Below, one piece after another: positions 1 through 8,866 of a stretch of DNA of 64,000 nucleotides; position 1 is the first letter of the stretch, and every line of letters begins with the position of its first letter. This DNA comes from Ideonella oryzae. GTDB lineage: Bacteria; Pseudomonadota; Gammaproteobacteria; Burkholderiales; Burkholderiaceae_C. The stretch covers positions 482,337-546,336 of the forward strand of contig NZ_JAMXMC010000001.1 in NCBI RefSeq assembly GCF_024055665.1. The letters are read 5' to 3'. Both the position numbers and the translations under genes were made by a program. The notes under the pieces were generated by a model that saw only the letters and a list, made by a program, of their open reading frames with translations, ran no database searches and was not told the origin of the DNA.

Positions 1-63
1 GTCAGGTCGAGGCCTTGTTTTCGGTCGAGTCCCGGCCAGCTTGAACCTCTGCACCGTGCCGCC

Positions 64-2682
64 ATGGACAAATTCACGCCTCTGTCAGCCCCCGACCACC
101 ATCTGGACAGCCCCGAGGCGGTCGCCCGCCGGCTCCAGGTGGACCCAGCACAGGGCCTGGCCATGGACGAGGTGCAGCGCCGCCAGGCCCGCCATGGCCC
201 CAACCGCCTGGCCGAAGCCGCCCCGCGGCCCTGGTGGATGCGCCTGCTGACCCCCCTGCTCGACACCATGACGCTGGTGCTGCTGGCCGCGGCCCTGGTG
301 TCGGGCCTGATCGGCGACCTGGCCGACACGGTGGTGATCGCCGTCATCGTGGTGCTCAACACGGTGATCTCCGCGGTGCAGGAGTGGCAGGCCGACCAGG
401 CCCTGGCCGCCCTGCAGCGCCTGGCCACCCACGACGCCCAGGTGCGCCGCGACGGCCAGGTGGGGCCGGTGCCGGCGGATCAGCTGGTGCCGGGCGACGT
501 GGTGCTGCTGGAGGCGGGCGACCAGGTGCCCGCCGACCTGCGCCTGCACCAGGTGGCTCAGCTGCGGACCGATGAATCCGCCCTGACGGGGGAATCGCAG
601 GCCGTGGACAAGCAGCCCGCCGCCCTGCCCCCGCCCGCCGAGGGCCAGGCCCATGCGCTGGGCGAACGCAACAACATGGCCTGGAAGGGCACCCTGGTCA
701 CCCACGGACGGGCCACCGGCCTGGTGGTGGCCACCGGCGCCGGCACGGAGCTGGGTCGCATCGCCGGCCTGCTGGCCCAGGCCGAGCGCCGCAGCACGCC
801 CCTGCAGCAGCGGCTGACCGCCTTCGGCCGGCGGCTGTCGATGGGGGTGCTGGGCCTGTGCGCGGTGGTCTTCGCCATCGGCGTGCTGCGCGGCGAGCCG
901 GTGCTGCTGATGGGGCTGACCGCCATCAGCCTGGCGGTGGCCGCCATCCCGGAGGCCCTGCCTGCGGTGGTCACCGTGCTGCTGGCCCTGGGGGCGCGCC
1001 GCCTGGTGCGGGTGCAGGCCCTGGTGCGCCAGCTGCCGGCGGTGGAGACGCTGGGCTCGGTCACCACGATCTGTTCGGACAAGACCGGCACCCTCACCCG
1101 CAACCGGATGCAGGTGGAGGTCTGGCGGTCGGCCCACCCGGCCGGGGACGCCCTGCTGCGCGAGGCCGCCCTGCGCTGCAACGACGCGCGGGCCCACCCG
1201 CAGGGCTGGCAGGGCGAACCCACCGAAGTGGCGCTGGCGGAGTGGGCCGGCCCCACTGGGGACAGCCCCCCGGCCGCGCCCCGCCTGCGCGAATGGCCCT
1301 TCGACGCCGAGCGCCGGCGCATGAGCACCCTGACACCGGCCACCTCCGCTGCGGACGAGGCTGCCGCCTGGCTGTGGGTCAAGGGCGCCCCGGAAACCCT
1401 GCTGCCCCGCTGCACCCAGGCCCCCAGCCCCTGGCTGGCCCAGGCCGAGGCCCTGGCCGGCCAGGGCATGCGGGTGCTGGCCCTGGCCCGCCGCCGCCTG
1501 GACCCGCAGACCCTGGCCACCCAGGCCGGCGCCGACGAGGTCGAACGCGACTTGACCCTGCTGGGCCTGGTGGGCCTGATGGACCCGCCGCGGCCCGAGG
1601 CCGCCGCCGCCGTGGCCGAATGCCGGGCCGCCGGCATCCGACCGGTGATGATCACCGGCGACCACCCCGGCACCGCGCGCGCCATCGCCCAGGCGGTGGG
1701 CATCGTGGACGACGCGCAGGCCCCGGTGCTGACCGGCGCCGAGCTGGCCCGGATGGACGACGCCCTGCTGGGCGCGCGGGTGGCCGAGGTGGCGGTCTAT
1801 GCCCGCATGGACCCGGCGCAGAAGATCCGCATCGTGCAGGCCCTGCAGGCGCGCGGCGAGTTCGTCGCAATGACCGGCGACGGCGTCAACGACGCCCCCG
1901 CGCTCAAGGCCGCCGACATCGGCGTGGCCATGGGTCTGGGCGGCACCGACGTGGCCCGCGAGGCCAGCAGCCTGGTGCTGCTGGACGACCACTTCGCCAC
2001 CATCGTGGCCGCAGTGCGCGAGGGCCGGCGCATCTTCGACAACATCCGCAAGTTCATCCGCTACGCGCTGACCGGCAACTCCGGCGAGATCTGGGTGCTG
2101 TTTCTGGCCCCGCTGCTGGGCCTGCCGGTGCCGCTGCTGCCCATCCACATCCTGTGGGTGAACCTGGTGACCGACGGCCTGCCCGGCCTGGCCCTGGCCG
2201 GCGAACCCGCCGAGCGCGGGGTGATGCAACGCCCGCCCCGCCCCCCCACCGAAAGCATCTTCGCCCACGGCCTGTGGCAGCACGCCCTGTGGGTGGGCCT
2301 GCTGATCGGCGGCCTGTGCCTGGCCCTGCAGGCCTGGGCCCTGCAGGTGGGCGACACGCACTGGCAAAGCATGGTCTTCACCGCGCTGACCCTGACCCAG
2401 ATGGCCCACCTGCTGGCCATCCGCTCCGAGACCGAGCCGCTGTGGCGCCTGGGCCTGGGCAGCAACCGCCCGTTGCTGGGGGCCGTGCTGCTGAGCGTGG
2501 CCCTGCAGCTGGCCACGCTCTATGTGCCGGCCCTGCAGGCCATCTTCCACACCCAAGCCCTGGACGCCGCCGAACTGGGCCTGTGCTTTGCCGCCGCGGG
2601 CCTGGTCTGGGCGGTGGTGGAGGTGGAGAAGGCCTGGCGGCGACGGACCGCCCGAAGCCAGCCGCCGACTCAGAACCGGTAG
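64..2682 (+). CDS. P2-type cation-transporting ATPase
   Basis: An inner-membrane P-type ATPase of 872 residues, a usual length for the Ca2+/Mn2+-type P2 family, which exports cations at the cost of ATP. The cation-ATPase N-terminal domain is followed by the actuator loop with TGES at residues 175-178, a PEALP motif in the fourth membrane helix, the phosphorylated Asp339 in DKTGTLT, and TGDGVND at 604-610. The fifth and sixth helices carry NSGEI and NLVTDGLPG, which supply cation ligands in SERCA/PMR1-like pumps. Calcium or manganese is the likely substrate by family, but the ion cannot be fixed from sequence. No clear Shine-Dalgarno precedes the ATG. The 3' end overlaps the convergent MipA gene by 13 bp. 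Confidence 0.93.
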   Translation: MDKFTPLSAPDHHLDSPEAVARRLQVDPAQGLAMDEVQRRQARHGPNRLAEAAPRPWWMRLLTPLLDTMTLVLLAAALVSGLIGDLADTVVIAVIVVLNTVISAVQEWQADQALAALQRLATHDAQVRRDGQVGPVPADQLVPGDVVLLEAGDQVPADLRLHQVAQLRTDESALTGESQAVDKQPAALPPPAEGQAHALGERNNMAWKGTLVTHGRATGLVVATGAGTELGRIAGLLAQAERRSTPLQQRLTAFGRRLSMGVLGLCAVVFAIGVLRGEPVLLMGLTAISLAVAAIPEALPAVVTVLLALGARRLVRVQALVRQLPAVETLGSVTTICSDKTGTLTRNRMQVEVWRSAHPAGDALLREAALRCNDARAHPQGWQGEPTEVALAEWAGPTGDSPPAAPRLREWPFDAERRRMSTLTPATSAADEAAAWLWVKGAPETLLPRCTQAPSPWLAQAEALAGQGMRVLALARRRLDPQTLATQAGADEVERDLTLLGLVGLMDPPRPEAAAAVAECRAAGIRPVMITGDHPGTARAIAQAVGIVDDAQAPVLTGAELARMDDALLGARVAEVAVYARMDPAQKIRIVQALQARGEFVAMTGDGVNDAPALKAADIGVAMGLGGTDVAREASSLVLLDDHFATIVAAVREGRRIFDNIRKFIRYALTGNSGEIWVLFLAPLLGLPVPLLPIHILWVNLVTDGLPGLALAGEPAERGVMQRPPRPPTESIFAHGLWQHALWVGLLIGGLCLALQAWALQVGDTHWQSMVFTALTLTQMAHLLAIRSETEPLWRLGLGSNRPLLGAVLLSVALQLATLYVPALQAIFHTQALDAAELGLCFAAAGLVWAVVEVEKAWRRRTARSQPPTQNR

Positions 2683-3413
2683 GCCAGCCCGAGCAACACC
2701 GTCGAGCGCACCCGGTCCCCCGTCGACAGCGGGCTGCGGCGGATGGCGTCATCCAGGAACTGCGCGCGCCAGTAGGCATGCAACTCAATCCGGTCCGTGA
2801 GCGGCGTCTCCACCAGCAGCCCCAGGTGCGGGTTCAGGGCGGCCCCGGGCCGGTAGGCCGGGCCGACCGTCGCCAGATCCGACCCCGAGACGCCCGCGTA
2901 GTACCGGACGTAGGCGGCATCCTCGAACTCCAGACCGAGTTCGGGAAAGAGCGTGGTCCGCCCCAGGCGGAACCGGGCCAGGTAGCGGGCCTGCACGATC
3001 AGCCCGCCGGAGGGGCCGAGGTCCCCCAGGACGTTCAGACCGAATGCGCCGACCGGCGTCACCTGCAGCGTGCCCAGGCCCAGGGGGATCGCGTCATCGC
3101 GCCGGCGCAGGCCCGACACCCGGTAGCCATCGCCACGGTACTGGCCCACGAGCTCCAGCGCACCATCGCCCAGCGGCGCCAACTGCACACCGAAGGTGTC
3201 GATGCGTGCGAAGACCGGGCCCCAGGTGAAATTCAGGTAGGGCATGGGATCGGTGCTCGTGCGAACACCCCGGATGTCGTGCGGCGACCGGACCGCCCCA
3301 ATGCCGACATCCCCGGACAGGTCGGCGGCCCCCGCCGCCCCGGCCAGGGCCAGCGTCGCCACACCGGCCCACACCCTCACCCGACGCAGGAAGGTCCGAA
3401 CAGGCGCGCTCAC
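2670..3413 (-). CDS. MipA/OmpV family outer-membrane protein
   Basis: A predicted outer-membrane beta-barrel of the MipA/OmpV family, 247 residues. The N terminus has an arginine-rich region and a hydrophobic stretch ending AGAAGAA, a signal peptide. The chain then alternates short aromatic strands and ends in Tyr-Arg-Phe, the terminal aromatic residue expected for barrel assembly. The GTG start is chosen because it overlaps the stop of the upstream membrane gene as GTGA and directly precedes the signal peptide; longer readings add an arginine-rich non-membrane extension. It is the last gene of the long leftward run starting at 16961. Family members act in murein-complex scaffolding or as porin-like proteins; the role here is unknown. 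Confidence 0.82.
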   Translation of the reverse strand: MSAPVRTFLRRVRVWAGVATLALAGAAGAADLSGDVGIGAVRSPHDIRGVRTSTDPMPYLNFTWGPVFARIDTFGVQLAPLGDGALELVGQYRGDGYRVSGLRRRDDAIPLGLGTLQVTPVGAFGLNVLGDLGPSGGLIVQARYLARFRLGRTTLFPELGLEFEDAAYVRYYAGVSGSDLATVGPAYRPGAALNPHLGLLVETPLTDRIELHAYWRAQFLDDAIRRSPLSTGDRVRSTVLLGLAYRF

Positions 3414-4131
3414 CAGAGATCCTTCCCGCGCTTCCACGCCATCCCGCCCGCCCAGGCCACCCACAGCGGCACCACGATCATGTAGACGTTCAGGGCGTTG
3501 TCGGCCAGCCCCCGCAGCGAGAACAGCTCGCCCACGCCCGACAGCACCGAGCCCAGCGCGCCGATGAAGCCCACCACGGCGAAGGCCTTGTGGTCGCGCC
3601 AGGTCAGCGCGCTGACACAGGCGCCCCAGACGCCCACCAGCAGGTACTCCACCCGCCCCCACAGGCCGGTGTAGACCAGCTGGGTGACCAGCTTGAACTG
3701 CTCGGTGAGGATCTGCAGCCGCGCCGGGTCCTGGCCGCTTGGACGTGATCCCGGATCAGGCTGGGCCACAGCACGGACAGGATGCCGCCGCCCAGCGCCC
3801 CGGTGAGGATGTAGAGCAGCATGCAGACAGTGGCCACGGCCATCACGAAGGGGTTGCGCTCGCGCAGCCAGTGCCAGAGGTAAAGCGTCGCCGGGATCAT
3901 CAGCAGGTAGAAGCCGAAGATGTCGCACAGCATCGCCCCCTCGATCAGATCGGCCTTCTCCAGGCTGGCCCGCCGCAGCTGGTTGAGCGGATCGGTCATC
4001 GCATCCAGGTCGAAATCGACCGTGCGCAGGGCCAGGTACAGACAGGCGAAGCCCAGGAGAACGCCCAGCCAGGTGATGAGGGCCACCGCGCGCGGGTACA
4101 GCGGCGGCGAGGAGAGTTGTGTCGGAGTCAT
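3410..4131 (-). pseudogene. Frameshifted polytopic membrane protein
   Basis: Two overlapping reading frames together make one plausible membrane protein of about 240 residues. The first half, starting MTPTQLSSP, has several membrane segments and runs to about 3745; after that its frame turns into arginine/serine-rich nonsense. The coherent sequence resumes in the -1 frame at about 3740 (SGQDPARLQ onward) and gives three more hydrophobic segments ending KRGKDLW. One missing base in the GC-rich stretch at 3726-3745 explains this; a sequencing error or a real recent mutation are both possible. The downstream MipA start overlaps its stop. I do not recognise a named family. Confidence 0.7.
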
Positions 4132-4214
4132 GCCAGGGTCAAAAGGAGAGACAGGAAGCCAGGGAAACAAGGAGATGCAGGTCAGCGGTGCACGCCAGAC
4201 GCCGGGCCGGCGTC

Positions 4215-4886
4215 TCAGGGCTGGGCCAGGGCACGGGCCAGCGCATCGATGTCCTGATCGCTCAGGCTGCGGCTGACCGCCTGCATCTGCCCGGACGGAT
4301 CGACGCGGTCGCCGGCGCGGAAGGCACGCAGCTGGCGCGCCAGATAGCCCGGCGACTGCCCGGCCAGGCGCGGCGCGGCCACGGGGCCGGTGGCGGACGT
4401 CGCGCTGCCGCCCTGCAGCTGGGCGCCATGGCAGGCGGTGCAGGATGCGAGCTGCGGCAGCAGGACCATGGCGCGGCCCGGCGTCAGCCCGGCCTCCGAG
4501 GCCGAGAAGTAGGCCACCAGGGCATGGATCTGGGCCTCGCTCAGGGACGCGGCCAGGGGCTCCATCTGCGGGTTGCGGCGCTCACCGCTGGCGAAGCGCC
4601 GCAGCTGGGCCTCGAGGTAGGCCGCGGGCTGACCGGCCAGGCGCGGATAGGCGGGGTTGAGACTGGCGCCACCGAAGCCATGGCAGCCCACGCAGGCCTG
4701 GGCCCAGGCACTGGCCTGCGGTCCGCGCGCGGCCACCTGGGCGGCCTCCCGGTCCAGCGCCTGCTTGAACTGCCACAGGCCCCAGACGTCCCGGCCCCAG
4801 TAGAGCCCGGCCCCCAGGGCCAGGGCCAACAACAGCAGCCACAGGCGCGAGATGCGGCCGCGCATCGAAGTCCGAGAGGCGTTCAT
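4215..4886 (-). CDS. Membrane-anchored diheme c-type cytochrome
   Basis: A 223-residue diheme cytochrome c resembling the c4 family. An N-terminal hydrophobic segment (residues about 13-30) serves as uncleaved anchor or signal sequence. Two CxxCH haem sites lie at 65-69 and 149-153, one per domain, with methionines at 108 and 201 placed as candidate sixth ligands. The start ATG overlaps the stop of the amine oxidase gene upstream (ATGA), so the two are almost certainly co-translated. The inferred role is periplasmic electron acceptor for that oxidase, passing electrons to a terminal oxidase. Confidence 0.9.
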   Translation of the reverse strand: MNASRTSMRGRISRLWLLLLALALGAGLYWGRDVWGLWQFKQALDREAAQVAARGPQASAWAQACVGCHGFGGASLNPAYPRLAGQPAAYLEAQLRRFASGERRNPQMEPLAASLSEAQIHALVAYFSASEAGLTPGRAMVLLPQLASCTACHGAQLQGGSATSATGPVAAPRLAGQSPGYLARQLRAFRAGDRVDPSGQMQAVSRSLSDQDIDALARALAQP

Positions 4887-6406
4887 GCCGACACCTCCCG
4901 CCCGGCAAGGCGGGACTGAAGGGCCTGCAGGGCCACCAGCGCCGCGGTGTGGCCGGAGCGCACCGCGCCGTCCATGTAGCCGTACCAGAGGTCGGCCGTT
5001 TCCGTGCCGGACCAGATGAGCGAGCCCAGGTTGCGGGTCAGGGCCGGCATCAGGCCGCTGGTGAGAAAGCCCGGCGCCATCGGCGACACGCAGCTCAGGG
5101 TGTAGGGCTCCTGTCCCCAGTCCTGCAGATGGAACTCCAGCGGCGCGAGGAAGCGCTTGTCCTGCATCGCCTCGGCGTAGATCGTGGCCAGCCGCTGTCG
5201 GGCCGCCGCAGGGTCGCCCGGCATCTCGCCGATGCGCACGAAGGCGTTGATCACGCCCAGGCGCTGGTCGGGCGGCGAGTTGTCGTAGGACCAGATGACC
5301 GGCCCGTCCACGCAGCCGATCTGGCCGTTGTAGCCCTTGGCGAACCAGAAGGGCTCGGGGTAGACCATGGCCGTCTTGGCGAAGGGCCCGTGGGTGGGCC
5401 ACAGGCGTTGCAGGCGCTGCCGGTCGGCAGGCAGCGCGGGCTCGAAGGCCAGCCGGTGGCACAGCGAGGGCGACAGCGCCACGATCACCCGGCGGGCGCG
5501 GAACACGCCCTGGGGCGTGTGCACCTCGGTGACGGGCTGGTCCCAGTGGGCGATGCGCGTCACCGGCGTCTTCAGGCGCACGAAGTCCTTCAAGGCCTCG
5601 GCCATCCGAATGCTCAAGCGCTGCGAGCCGCCGATGAAGCGCGTCTCCTGTGCCGCATCCTTCTGGCCCTCCAGCGTCTGGAAGCCGCCGGCATAGCGGA
5701 TCAGCGAGAGGTATTGCAGCAGGGACACCTGGGCCAGCGAGGTCCCCATGGTGAGCACCGAGGCGAACTGCCAGGTCAGCATGTCCTGCTCGCTCACGTG
5801 GCGACGGGCCAGCCAGTCGGCCATGCTCAGCTTGTCCAGCGCCGCCGCCTCGGGCGCGGCCCAGGGCCGCACGGGGCGCAGGCTGCGCGCCAGCGCATCC
5901 ACCTCGGCCACGAGCGTGGGGTCCATGTCCACCTGGCCGTGGGTGTCCTCGACCACCCTCCCCTGCCCCATGCAGTACACCCCGCGCCCGCGGTAGTCGG
6001 ACTTGAAGGTGCCGATCTCCAGCTCGCGGGCCAGGTCGGCCACGGCGGTCTGGCCCGGCCCGATCCACTGCCCGCCCGCCTCGCTGATCTGACCATCGCG
6101 CAGCTGGTGGTTGAGGGTGCGCCCGCCCACCCGGTCCCGCGCTTCGAGCACCAGGAAGCGGCGATTGCCGGCTCGGTGCAGGTCGCGCGCGGCCGTCAGG
6201 CCGGCCAGACCGGCGCCGATGATCAGCACATCCAGCACCTCGCCGTCGCCATCGCCCTGGGTGGCCGGCCGAGGGCCCGCCCCCGCGGGGGCGGTGGCCG
6301 CCAGGCCCGAGGCCAACACGGCGGCCCCTTGCAGCCAGCGGCGGCGGCCGGTGTCGGGTGGCTCTACCGCGGGGTGGGCCCGGGGTCCTGCTGTGTCAGC
6401 GCCCAT
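4883..6406 (-). CDS. Tat-exported flavin-containing amine oxidase
   Basis: An FAD-dependent amine oxidase family protein of 507 residues. The N terminus holds consecutive arginines at 21-23 followed by WLQG and a hydrophobic segment, a Tat signal, so the folded flavoprotein should act in the periplasm. The dinucleotide fold follows with GAGLAG at 64-69, Glu88 and the RVGGR motif at 92-96; a C-terminal FAD-contact segment with GTETAD lies near residue 475. The ATG at 6406 is preceded by GAGGAGA at good spacing. Substrate unknown: family members oxidise primary or polyamines. The overlapping cytochrome c gene suggests it may act as a dehydrogenase rather than an oxygen-consuming oxidase (inference). 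Confidence 0.9.
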   Translation of the reverse strand: MGADTAGPRAHPAVEPPDTGRRRWLQGAAVLASGLAATAPAGAGPRPATQGDGDGEVLDVLIIGAGLAGLTAARDLHRAGNRRFLVLEARDRVGGRTLNHQLRDGQISEAGGQWIGPGQTAVADLARELEIGTFKSDYRGRGVYCMGQGRVVEDTHGQVDMDPTLVAEVDALARSLRPVRPWAAPEAAALDKLSMADWLARRHVSEQDMLTWQFASVLTMGTSLAQVSLLQYLSLIRYAGGFQTLEGQKDAAQETRFIGGSQRLSIRMAEALKDFVRLKTPVTRIAHWDQPVTEVHTPQGVFRARRVIVALSPSLCHRLAFEPALPADRQRLQRLWPTHGPFAKTAMVYPEPFWFAKGYNGQIGCVDGPVIWSYDNSPPDQRLGVINAFVRIGEMPGDPAAARQRLATIYAEAMQDKRFLAPLEFHLQDWGQEPYTLSCVSPMAPGFLTSGLMPALTRNLGSLIWSGTETADLWYGYMDGAVRSGHTAALVALQALQSRLAGREVSA

Positions 6407-6491
6407 TGCGCATCTCCTCGGTTGCGTGCGTCGTTCGCCATTCTTCCGAGGGGGGCGGCGCCGGGCACGGTCCGTGGCCGCCAGAAACCGG

Positions 6492-7538
6492 TCAATCGGC
6501 GCCAGCCGACAGGGGCGCCCGCGGCGGGCGGCCGGTCCAGCGCTGGTAGGCCCGCCGGAAGTTGCTGGGGTCGGAGAAGCCCACCGCCGCGGCCACATCG
6601 GCCACCCGGGCCGCGCGGCGGGCCAGCAAGGCATCGGCCTGCTCGCGGCGCAGCTGGTCGAGCAGGCCCTGGAAGCTCACGCCCTGCTCGCCCAGGCGCC
6701 GGGTGGCGGTGCGGCAGCTCAGGTTCAGGGCCTGCGCCAGGTCACCCAGGGTGACCGGCTGCTGCAGCTGGGTCCGCAAAAAGGTGGTCGCGGCCACCAG
6801 AAAGTCGCTCTGGGGCGGCGCGGGCACCAGCAGCCGGTCGAGCTGCCCGCGCAGCAAGGCCCCGGCCAGCGGATCGTGCACCGGCAGGGTGTGCTCCAGC
6901 CAGTCCAGGTCACAGCTCAGCCGATGGGCCGGGGCGTCGAAGCGGACCGGGCACTGGAAGGCGGCGGCGTACTCGGCCGCATGCGCCGGGGCGGGATAGG
7001 CCAGCGTCAGCGCCGCCGGACGGAACTGCGGCCCGATCAGGCTGCGGACCACCGCCACGATGCTGGCAAAGCTCTCCTCCACCAGGAAGACGATCAGGTC
7101 CGGGTCGTCGAAGCGCGGCCGCTGCTCGATGACGAAGTGCGCCCCCTCGCGGTGGGAGACATGGTCCAGCGCCGCGCCGGCCGCCAGCTGATGCTGCAGC
7201 CCGTACTGCGCCGCCTCGCCCACGGTACGGCAGGTGAGCATGCCGACACCGGCCAGGCCCCAGCTCAGCGGGGTCTGCTGCAGGCCGACCGACAGGCCCG
7301 AGACACGGTGGCCCACGGCCCGCTGGAAGCGGCGGATCAGCGCCCCCGTCTGGCGGTAGGACAGGCGCAGCTCGGGCCGCTGCTGCAGATCGCTGGGCTC
7401 GAAGCCCAGGCCGCGGCACAGGCGCTGCCCGTCCACGCCATGGCGCTGTGCGCAGCGCAGGACGGCGCGGGCCAGGCTGGGCGAGAACACGGCCGCCCCG
7501 GGGTCGGGCCGGTCCGCGGGCCTTGCCGGGTCCGGCAT
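6492..7538 (-). CDS. AraC-family transcriptional regulator
   Basis: A 348-residue regulator of the OruR/ArgR-like AraC type: a long N-terminal ligand-sensing domain (PF12625-like, about residues 20-210) and a C-terminal double helix-turn-helix whose second half reads AAAVGFSDPSNFRRAYQRWTG. Its ATG overlaps the stop of the DUF2147 gene upstream as TGATG, so it belongs to the same transcript. An 85-bp gap then separates it from the amine oxidase gene, the likeliest place for a promoter that it controls. As activator of the oxidase/cytochrome end of the cluster it would add to the TetR control at 17074 (inference). Confidence 0.9.
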   Translation of the reverse strand: MPDPARPADRPDPGAAVFSPSLARAVLRCAQRHGVDGQRLCRGLGFEPSDLQQRPELRLSYRQTGALIRRFQRAVGHRVSGLSVGLQQTPLSWGLAGVGMLTCRTVGEAAQYGLQHQLAAGAALDHVSHREGAHFVIEQRPRFDDPDLIVFLVEESFASIVAVVRSLIGPQFRPAALTLAYPAPAHAAEYAAAFQCPVRFDAPAHRLSCDLDWLEHTLPVHDPLAGALLRGQLDRLLVPAPPQSDFLVAATTFLRTQLQQPVTLGDLAQALNLSCRTATRRLGEQGVSFQGLLDQLRREQADALLARRAARVADVAAAVGFSDPSNFRRAYQRWTGRPPRAPLSAGAD

Positions 7539-8020
7539 CACATGCCCCCGCCCACCAGGGCCGAGCCCGGCTGCACGCCCTCGCAGCCCGTGGGCACCTC
7601 GGTGACGCGGGTGAAGATCTCGGTCTCGCCGTTGACCTCGCTGCCCACGTAGGCGCGCACATGCACATGGCCATCCTTGAGCCGCAGCTTGGCGTTGTAG
7701 GCCTTGCGCTTGCGGGTGTCGAAGGCCCAGCCGTCCTTCCAGACGCCGTTGTCGAAGCGGGCCGCTTCGAAGATCTTGCGGTTGCAGTCCACCGGAGAGG
7801 TCCGGTTCGGCTTGCCGACCTCGGACTCCCAGACGATCACGCCGCACAGCCCGGTGGGCGGGCCGCCGTGGTAGATGGCGCAGCGCTGCAGCTGGATGAC
7901 GGCGTCGCCCTGGGCGGTGCGCCAGGTGCCGAGGAAGTCGTCCCCGCTGTCGGCCGCGCGCAGCGCGGGGCTCAGCGACAGGGTCAGCGCCAGGACGGCA
8001 GCGGTGCGGGCGATGGGCAT
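7538..8020 (-). CDS. DUF2147 exported protein (copy 1)
   Basis: A small exported protein of 160 residues with a cleavable signal peptide ending near LRAAD. The mature part has the DUF2147 pattern: a GTWRT opening, CGVIVWE near the middle, then a DNGVWKDGWAFD stretch and a terminal strand-rich segment. A good GGAGAG ribosome site precedes the ATG. The family is widespread in proteobacteria and without known biochemical role. A second, divergent copy opens the same gene run at 16961; the two share the WxS/D, GWA(F/Y)D and K(A/S)-V/L-R-KDG pattern but are not recent duplicates. Confidence 0.88.
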   Translation of the reverse strand: MPIARTAAVLALTLSLSPALRAADSGDDFLGTWRTAQGDAVIQLQRCAIYHGGPPTGLCGVIVWESEVGKPNRTSPVDCNRKIFEAARFDNGVWKDGWAFDTRKRKAYNAKLRLKDGHVHVRAYVGSEVNGETEIFTRVTEVPTGCEGVQPGSALVGGGM

Positions 8021-8034
8021 GGGAGACCTCTCCT

Positions 8035-8856
8035 TCAGTGTTCAGCGCCGCGGGCGGCCAGGCCGACCGTCGGGCCCACCTGCTCGCGCGGCAGGTCCGG
8101 CAGCTCCTTGCGCAGAATCCAGCTGGTGATCCCCTTGGGCAGCAGCTGGGCCAGGCGGGTCAGCCAGCCGGTGGACCAGGGGAAGCGGGTGTCCATGCGT
8201 TCGCGCCGCAGCGCCCGCACGATGTGGGCCACCGCCTGGGCTTCGGAAATCTCCATGGGCGCGGGCATGCCGTCGTGGGCCGTGGCCTCGGTGGCCACGA
8301 AGCCGGGGTAGACCGAGGCGAAGCGGATGCCGTAGGCCCCGAACTCGATCCGGCAGGTGTCGATGAGCAGGGGCAGCGCCCCCTTGGCCGCCGAATACGG
8401 CCCCTGCAGCGGCACGCCCAGAAAGCCCGCCAGCGAGTTGGTCTGCGCCACCAGGCCGCCGCCCTGACGCACCATCTGCCGCAGCACGGGGAAGAGGTAG
8501 TTCACCGCCACGTCGTAGTTGCCGCGCATGCAGGCGGCCACCTCGCGTGCGCCCAGGGTGCGCATGTCCAGGGCCGGCGCACCGCCGGCATTGAGCACCA
8601 GCAGATCGATGCGGCCGAAGGCCTGCACGCAGGCCTGCACCGCCTGCTCGGCGGCCGCCGGGTCCTGCGCGTCGGCGGCCAGCGCCAGCCCCTGCGCGCC
8701 CCGTGCCCGCATCTGCGCCACCAGGGCGTCCAGCCGCTCTTGCCGCCGGGCGGTGACCGCCACGCGCGCACCCTCGGCCGCCAGCCGCAGGGCCAGCGCG
8801 TGGCCGATGCCCGACGACGCGCCCACGATCAACACCGCCTTGCCAGCGAACTCCAT
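8035..8856 (-). CDS. Short-chain dehydrogenase/reductase
   Basis: A classical SDR of 273 residues. The Rossmann glycine motif GASSGIG is at 12-18, NAGG at 89-92, and the catalytic Ser141, Tyr154 and Lys158 (YSAAK) are all present. Arg37-Arg38 after the second strand favours NADP(H). It sits 10 bp after the DFR-like reductase gene and 14 bp before the DUF2147 gene. It would oxidise or reduce a hydroxyl/keto group of the cluster's unknown substrate. Confidence 0.9.
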   Translation of the reverse strand: MEFAGKAVLIVGASSGIGHALALRLAAEGARVAVTARRQERLDALVAQMRARGAQGLALAADAQDPAAAEQAVQACVQAFGRIDLLVLNAGGAPALDMRTLGAREVAACMRGNYDVAVNYLFPVLRQMVRQGGGLVAQTNSLAGFLGVPLQGPYSAAKGALPLLIDTCRIEFGAYGIRFASVYPGFVATEATAHDGMPAPMEISEAQAVAHIVRALRRERMDTRFPWSTGWLTRLAQLLPKGITSWILRKELPDLPREQVGPTVGLAARGAEH

Positions 8857-8866
8857 GGGGGTCTCC

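Noticed and set aside
85..2556. An 823-residue open frame opposite the P-type ATPase gene
   Set aside because: It lies antisense to a gene with all P-type ATPase motifs; its product is His/Gly/Gln-rich low-complexity sequence, the usual shadow in 70% GC DNA.
858..3485. An 875-residue rightward open frame across the ATPase and MipA genes
   Set aside because: It is Arg/Pro/Gly-rich without any domain and crosses two well-supported genes in other frames.
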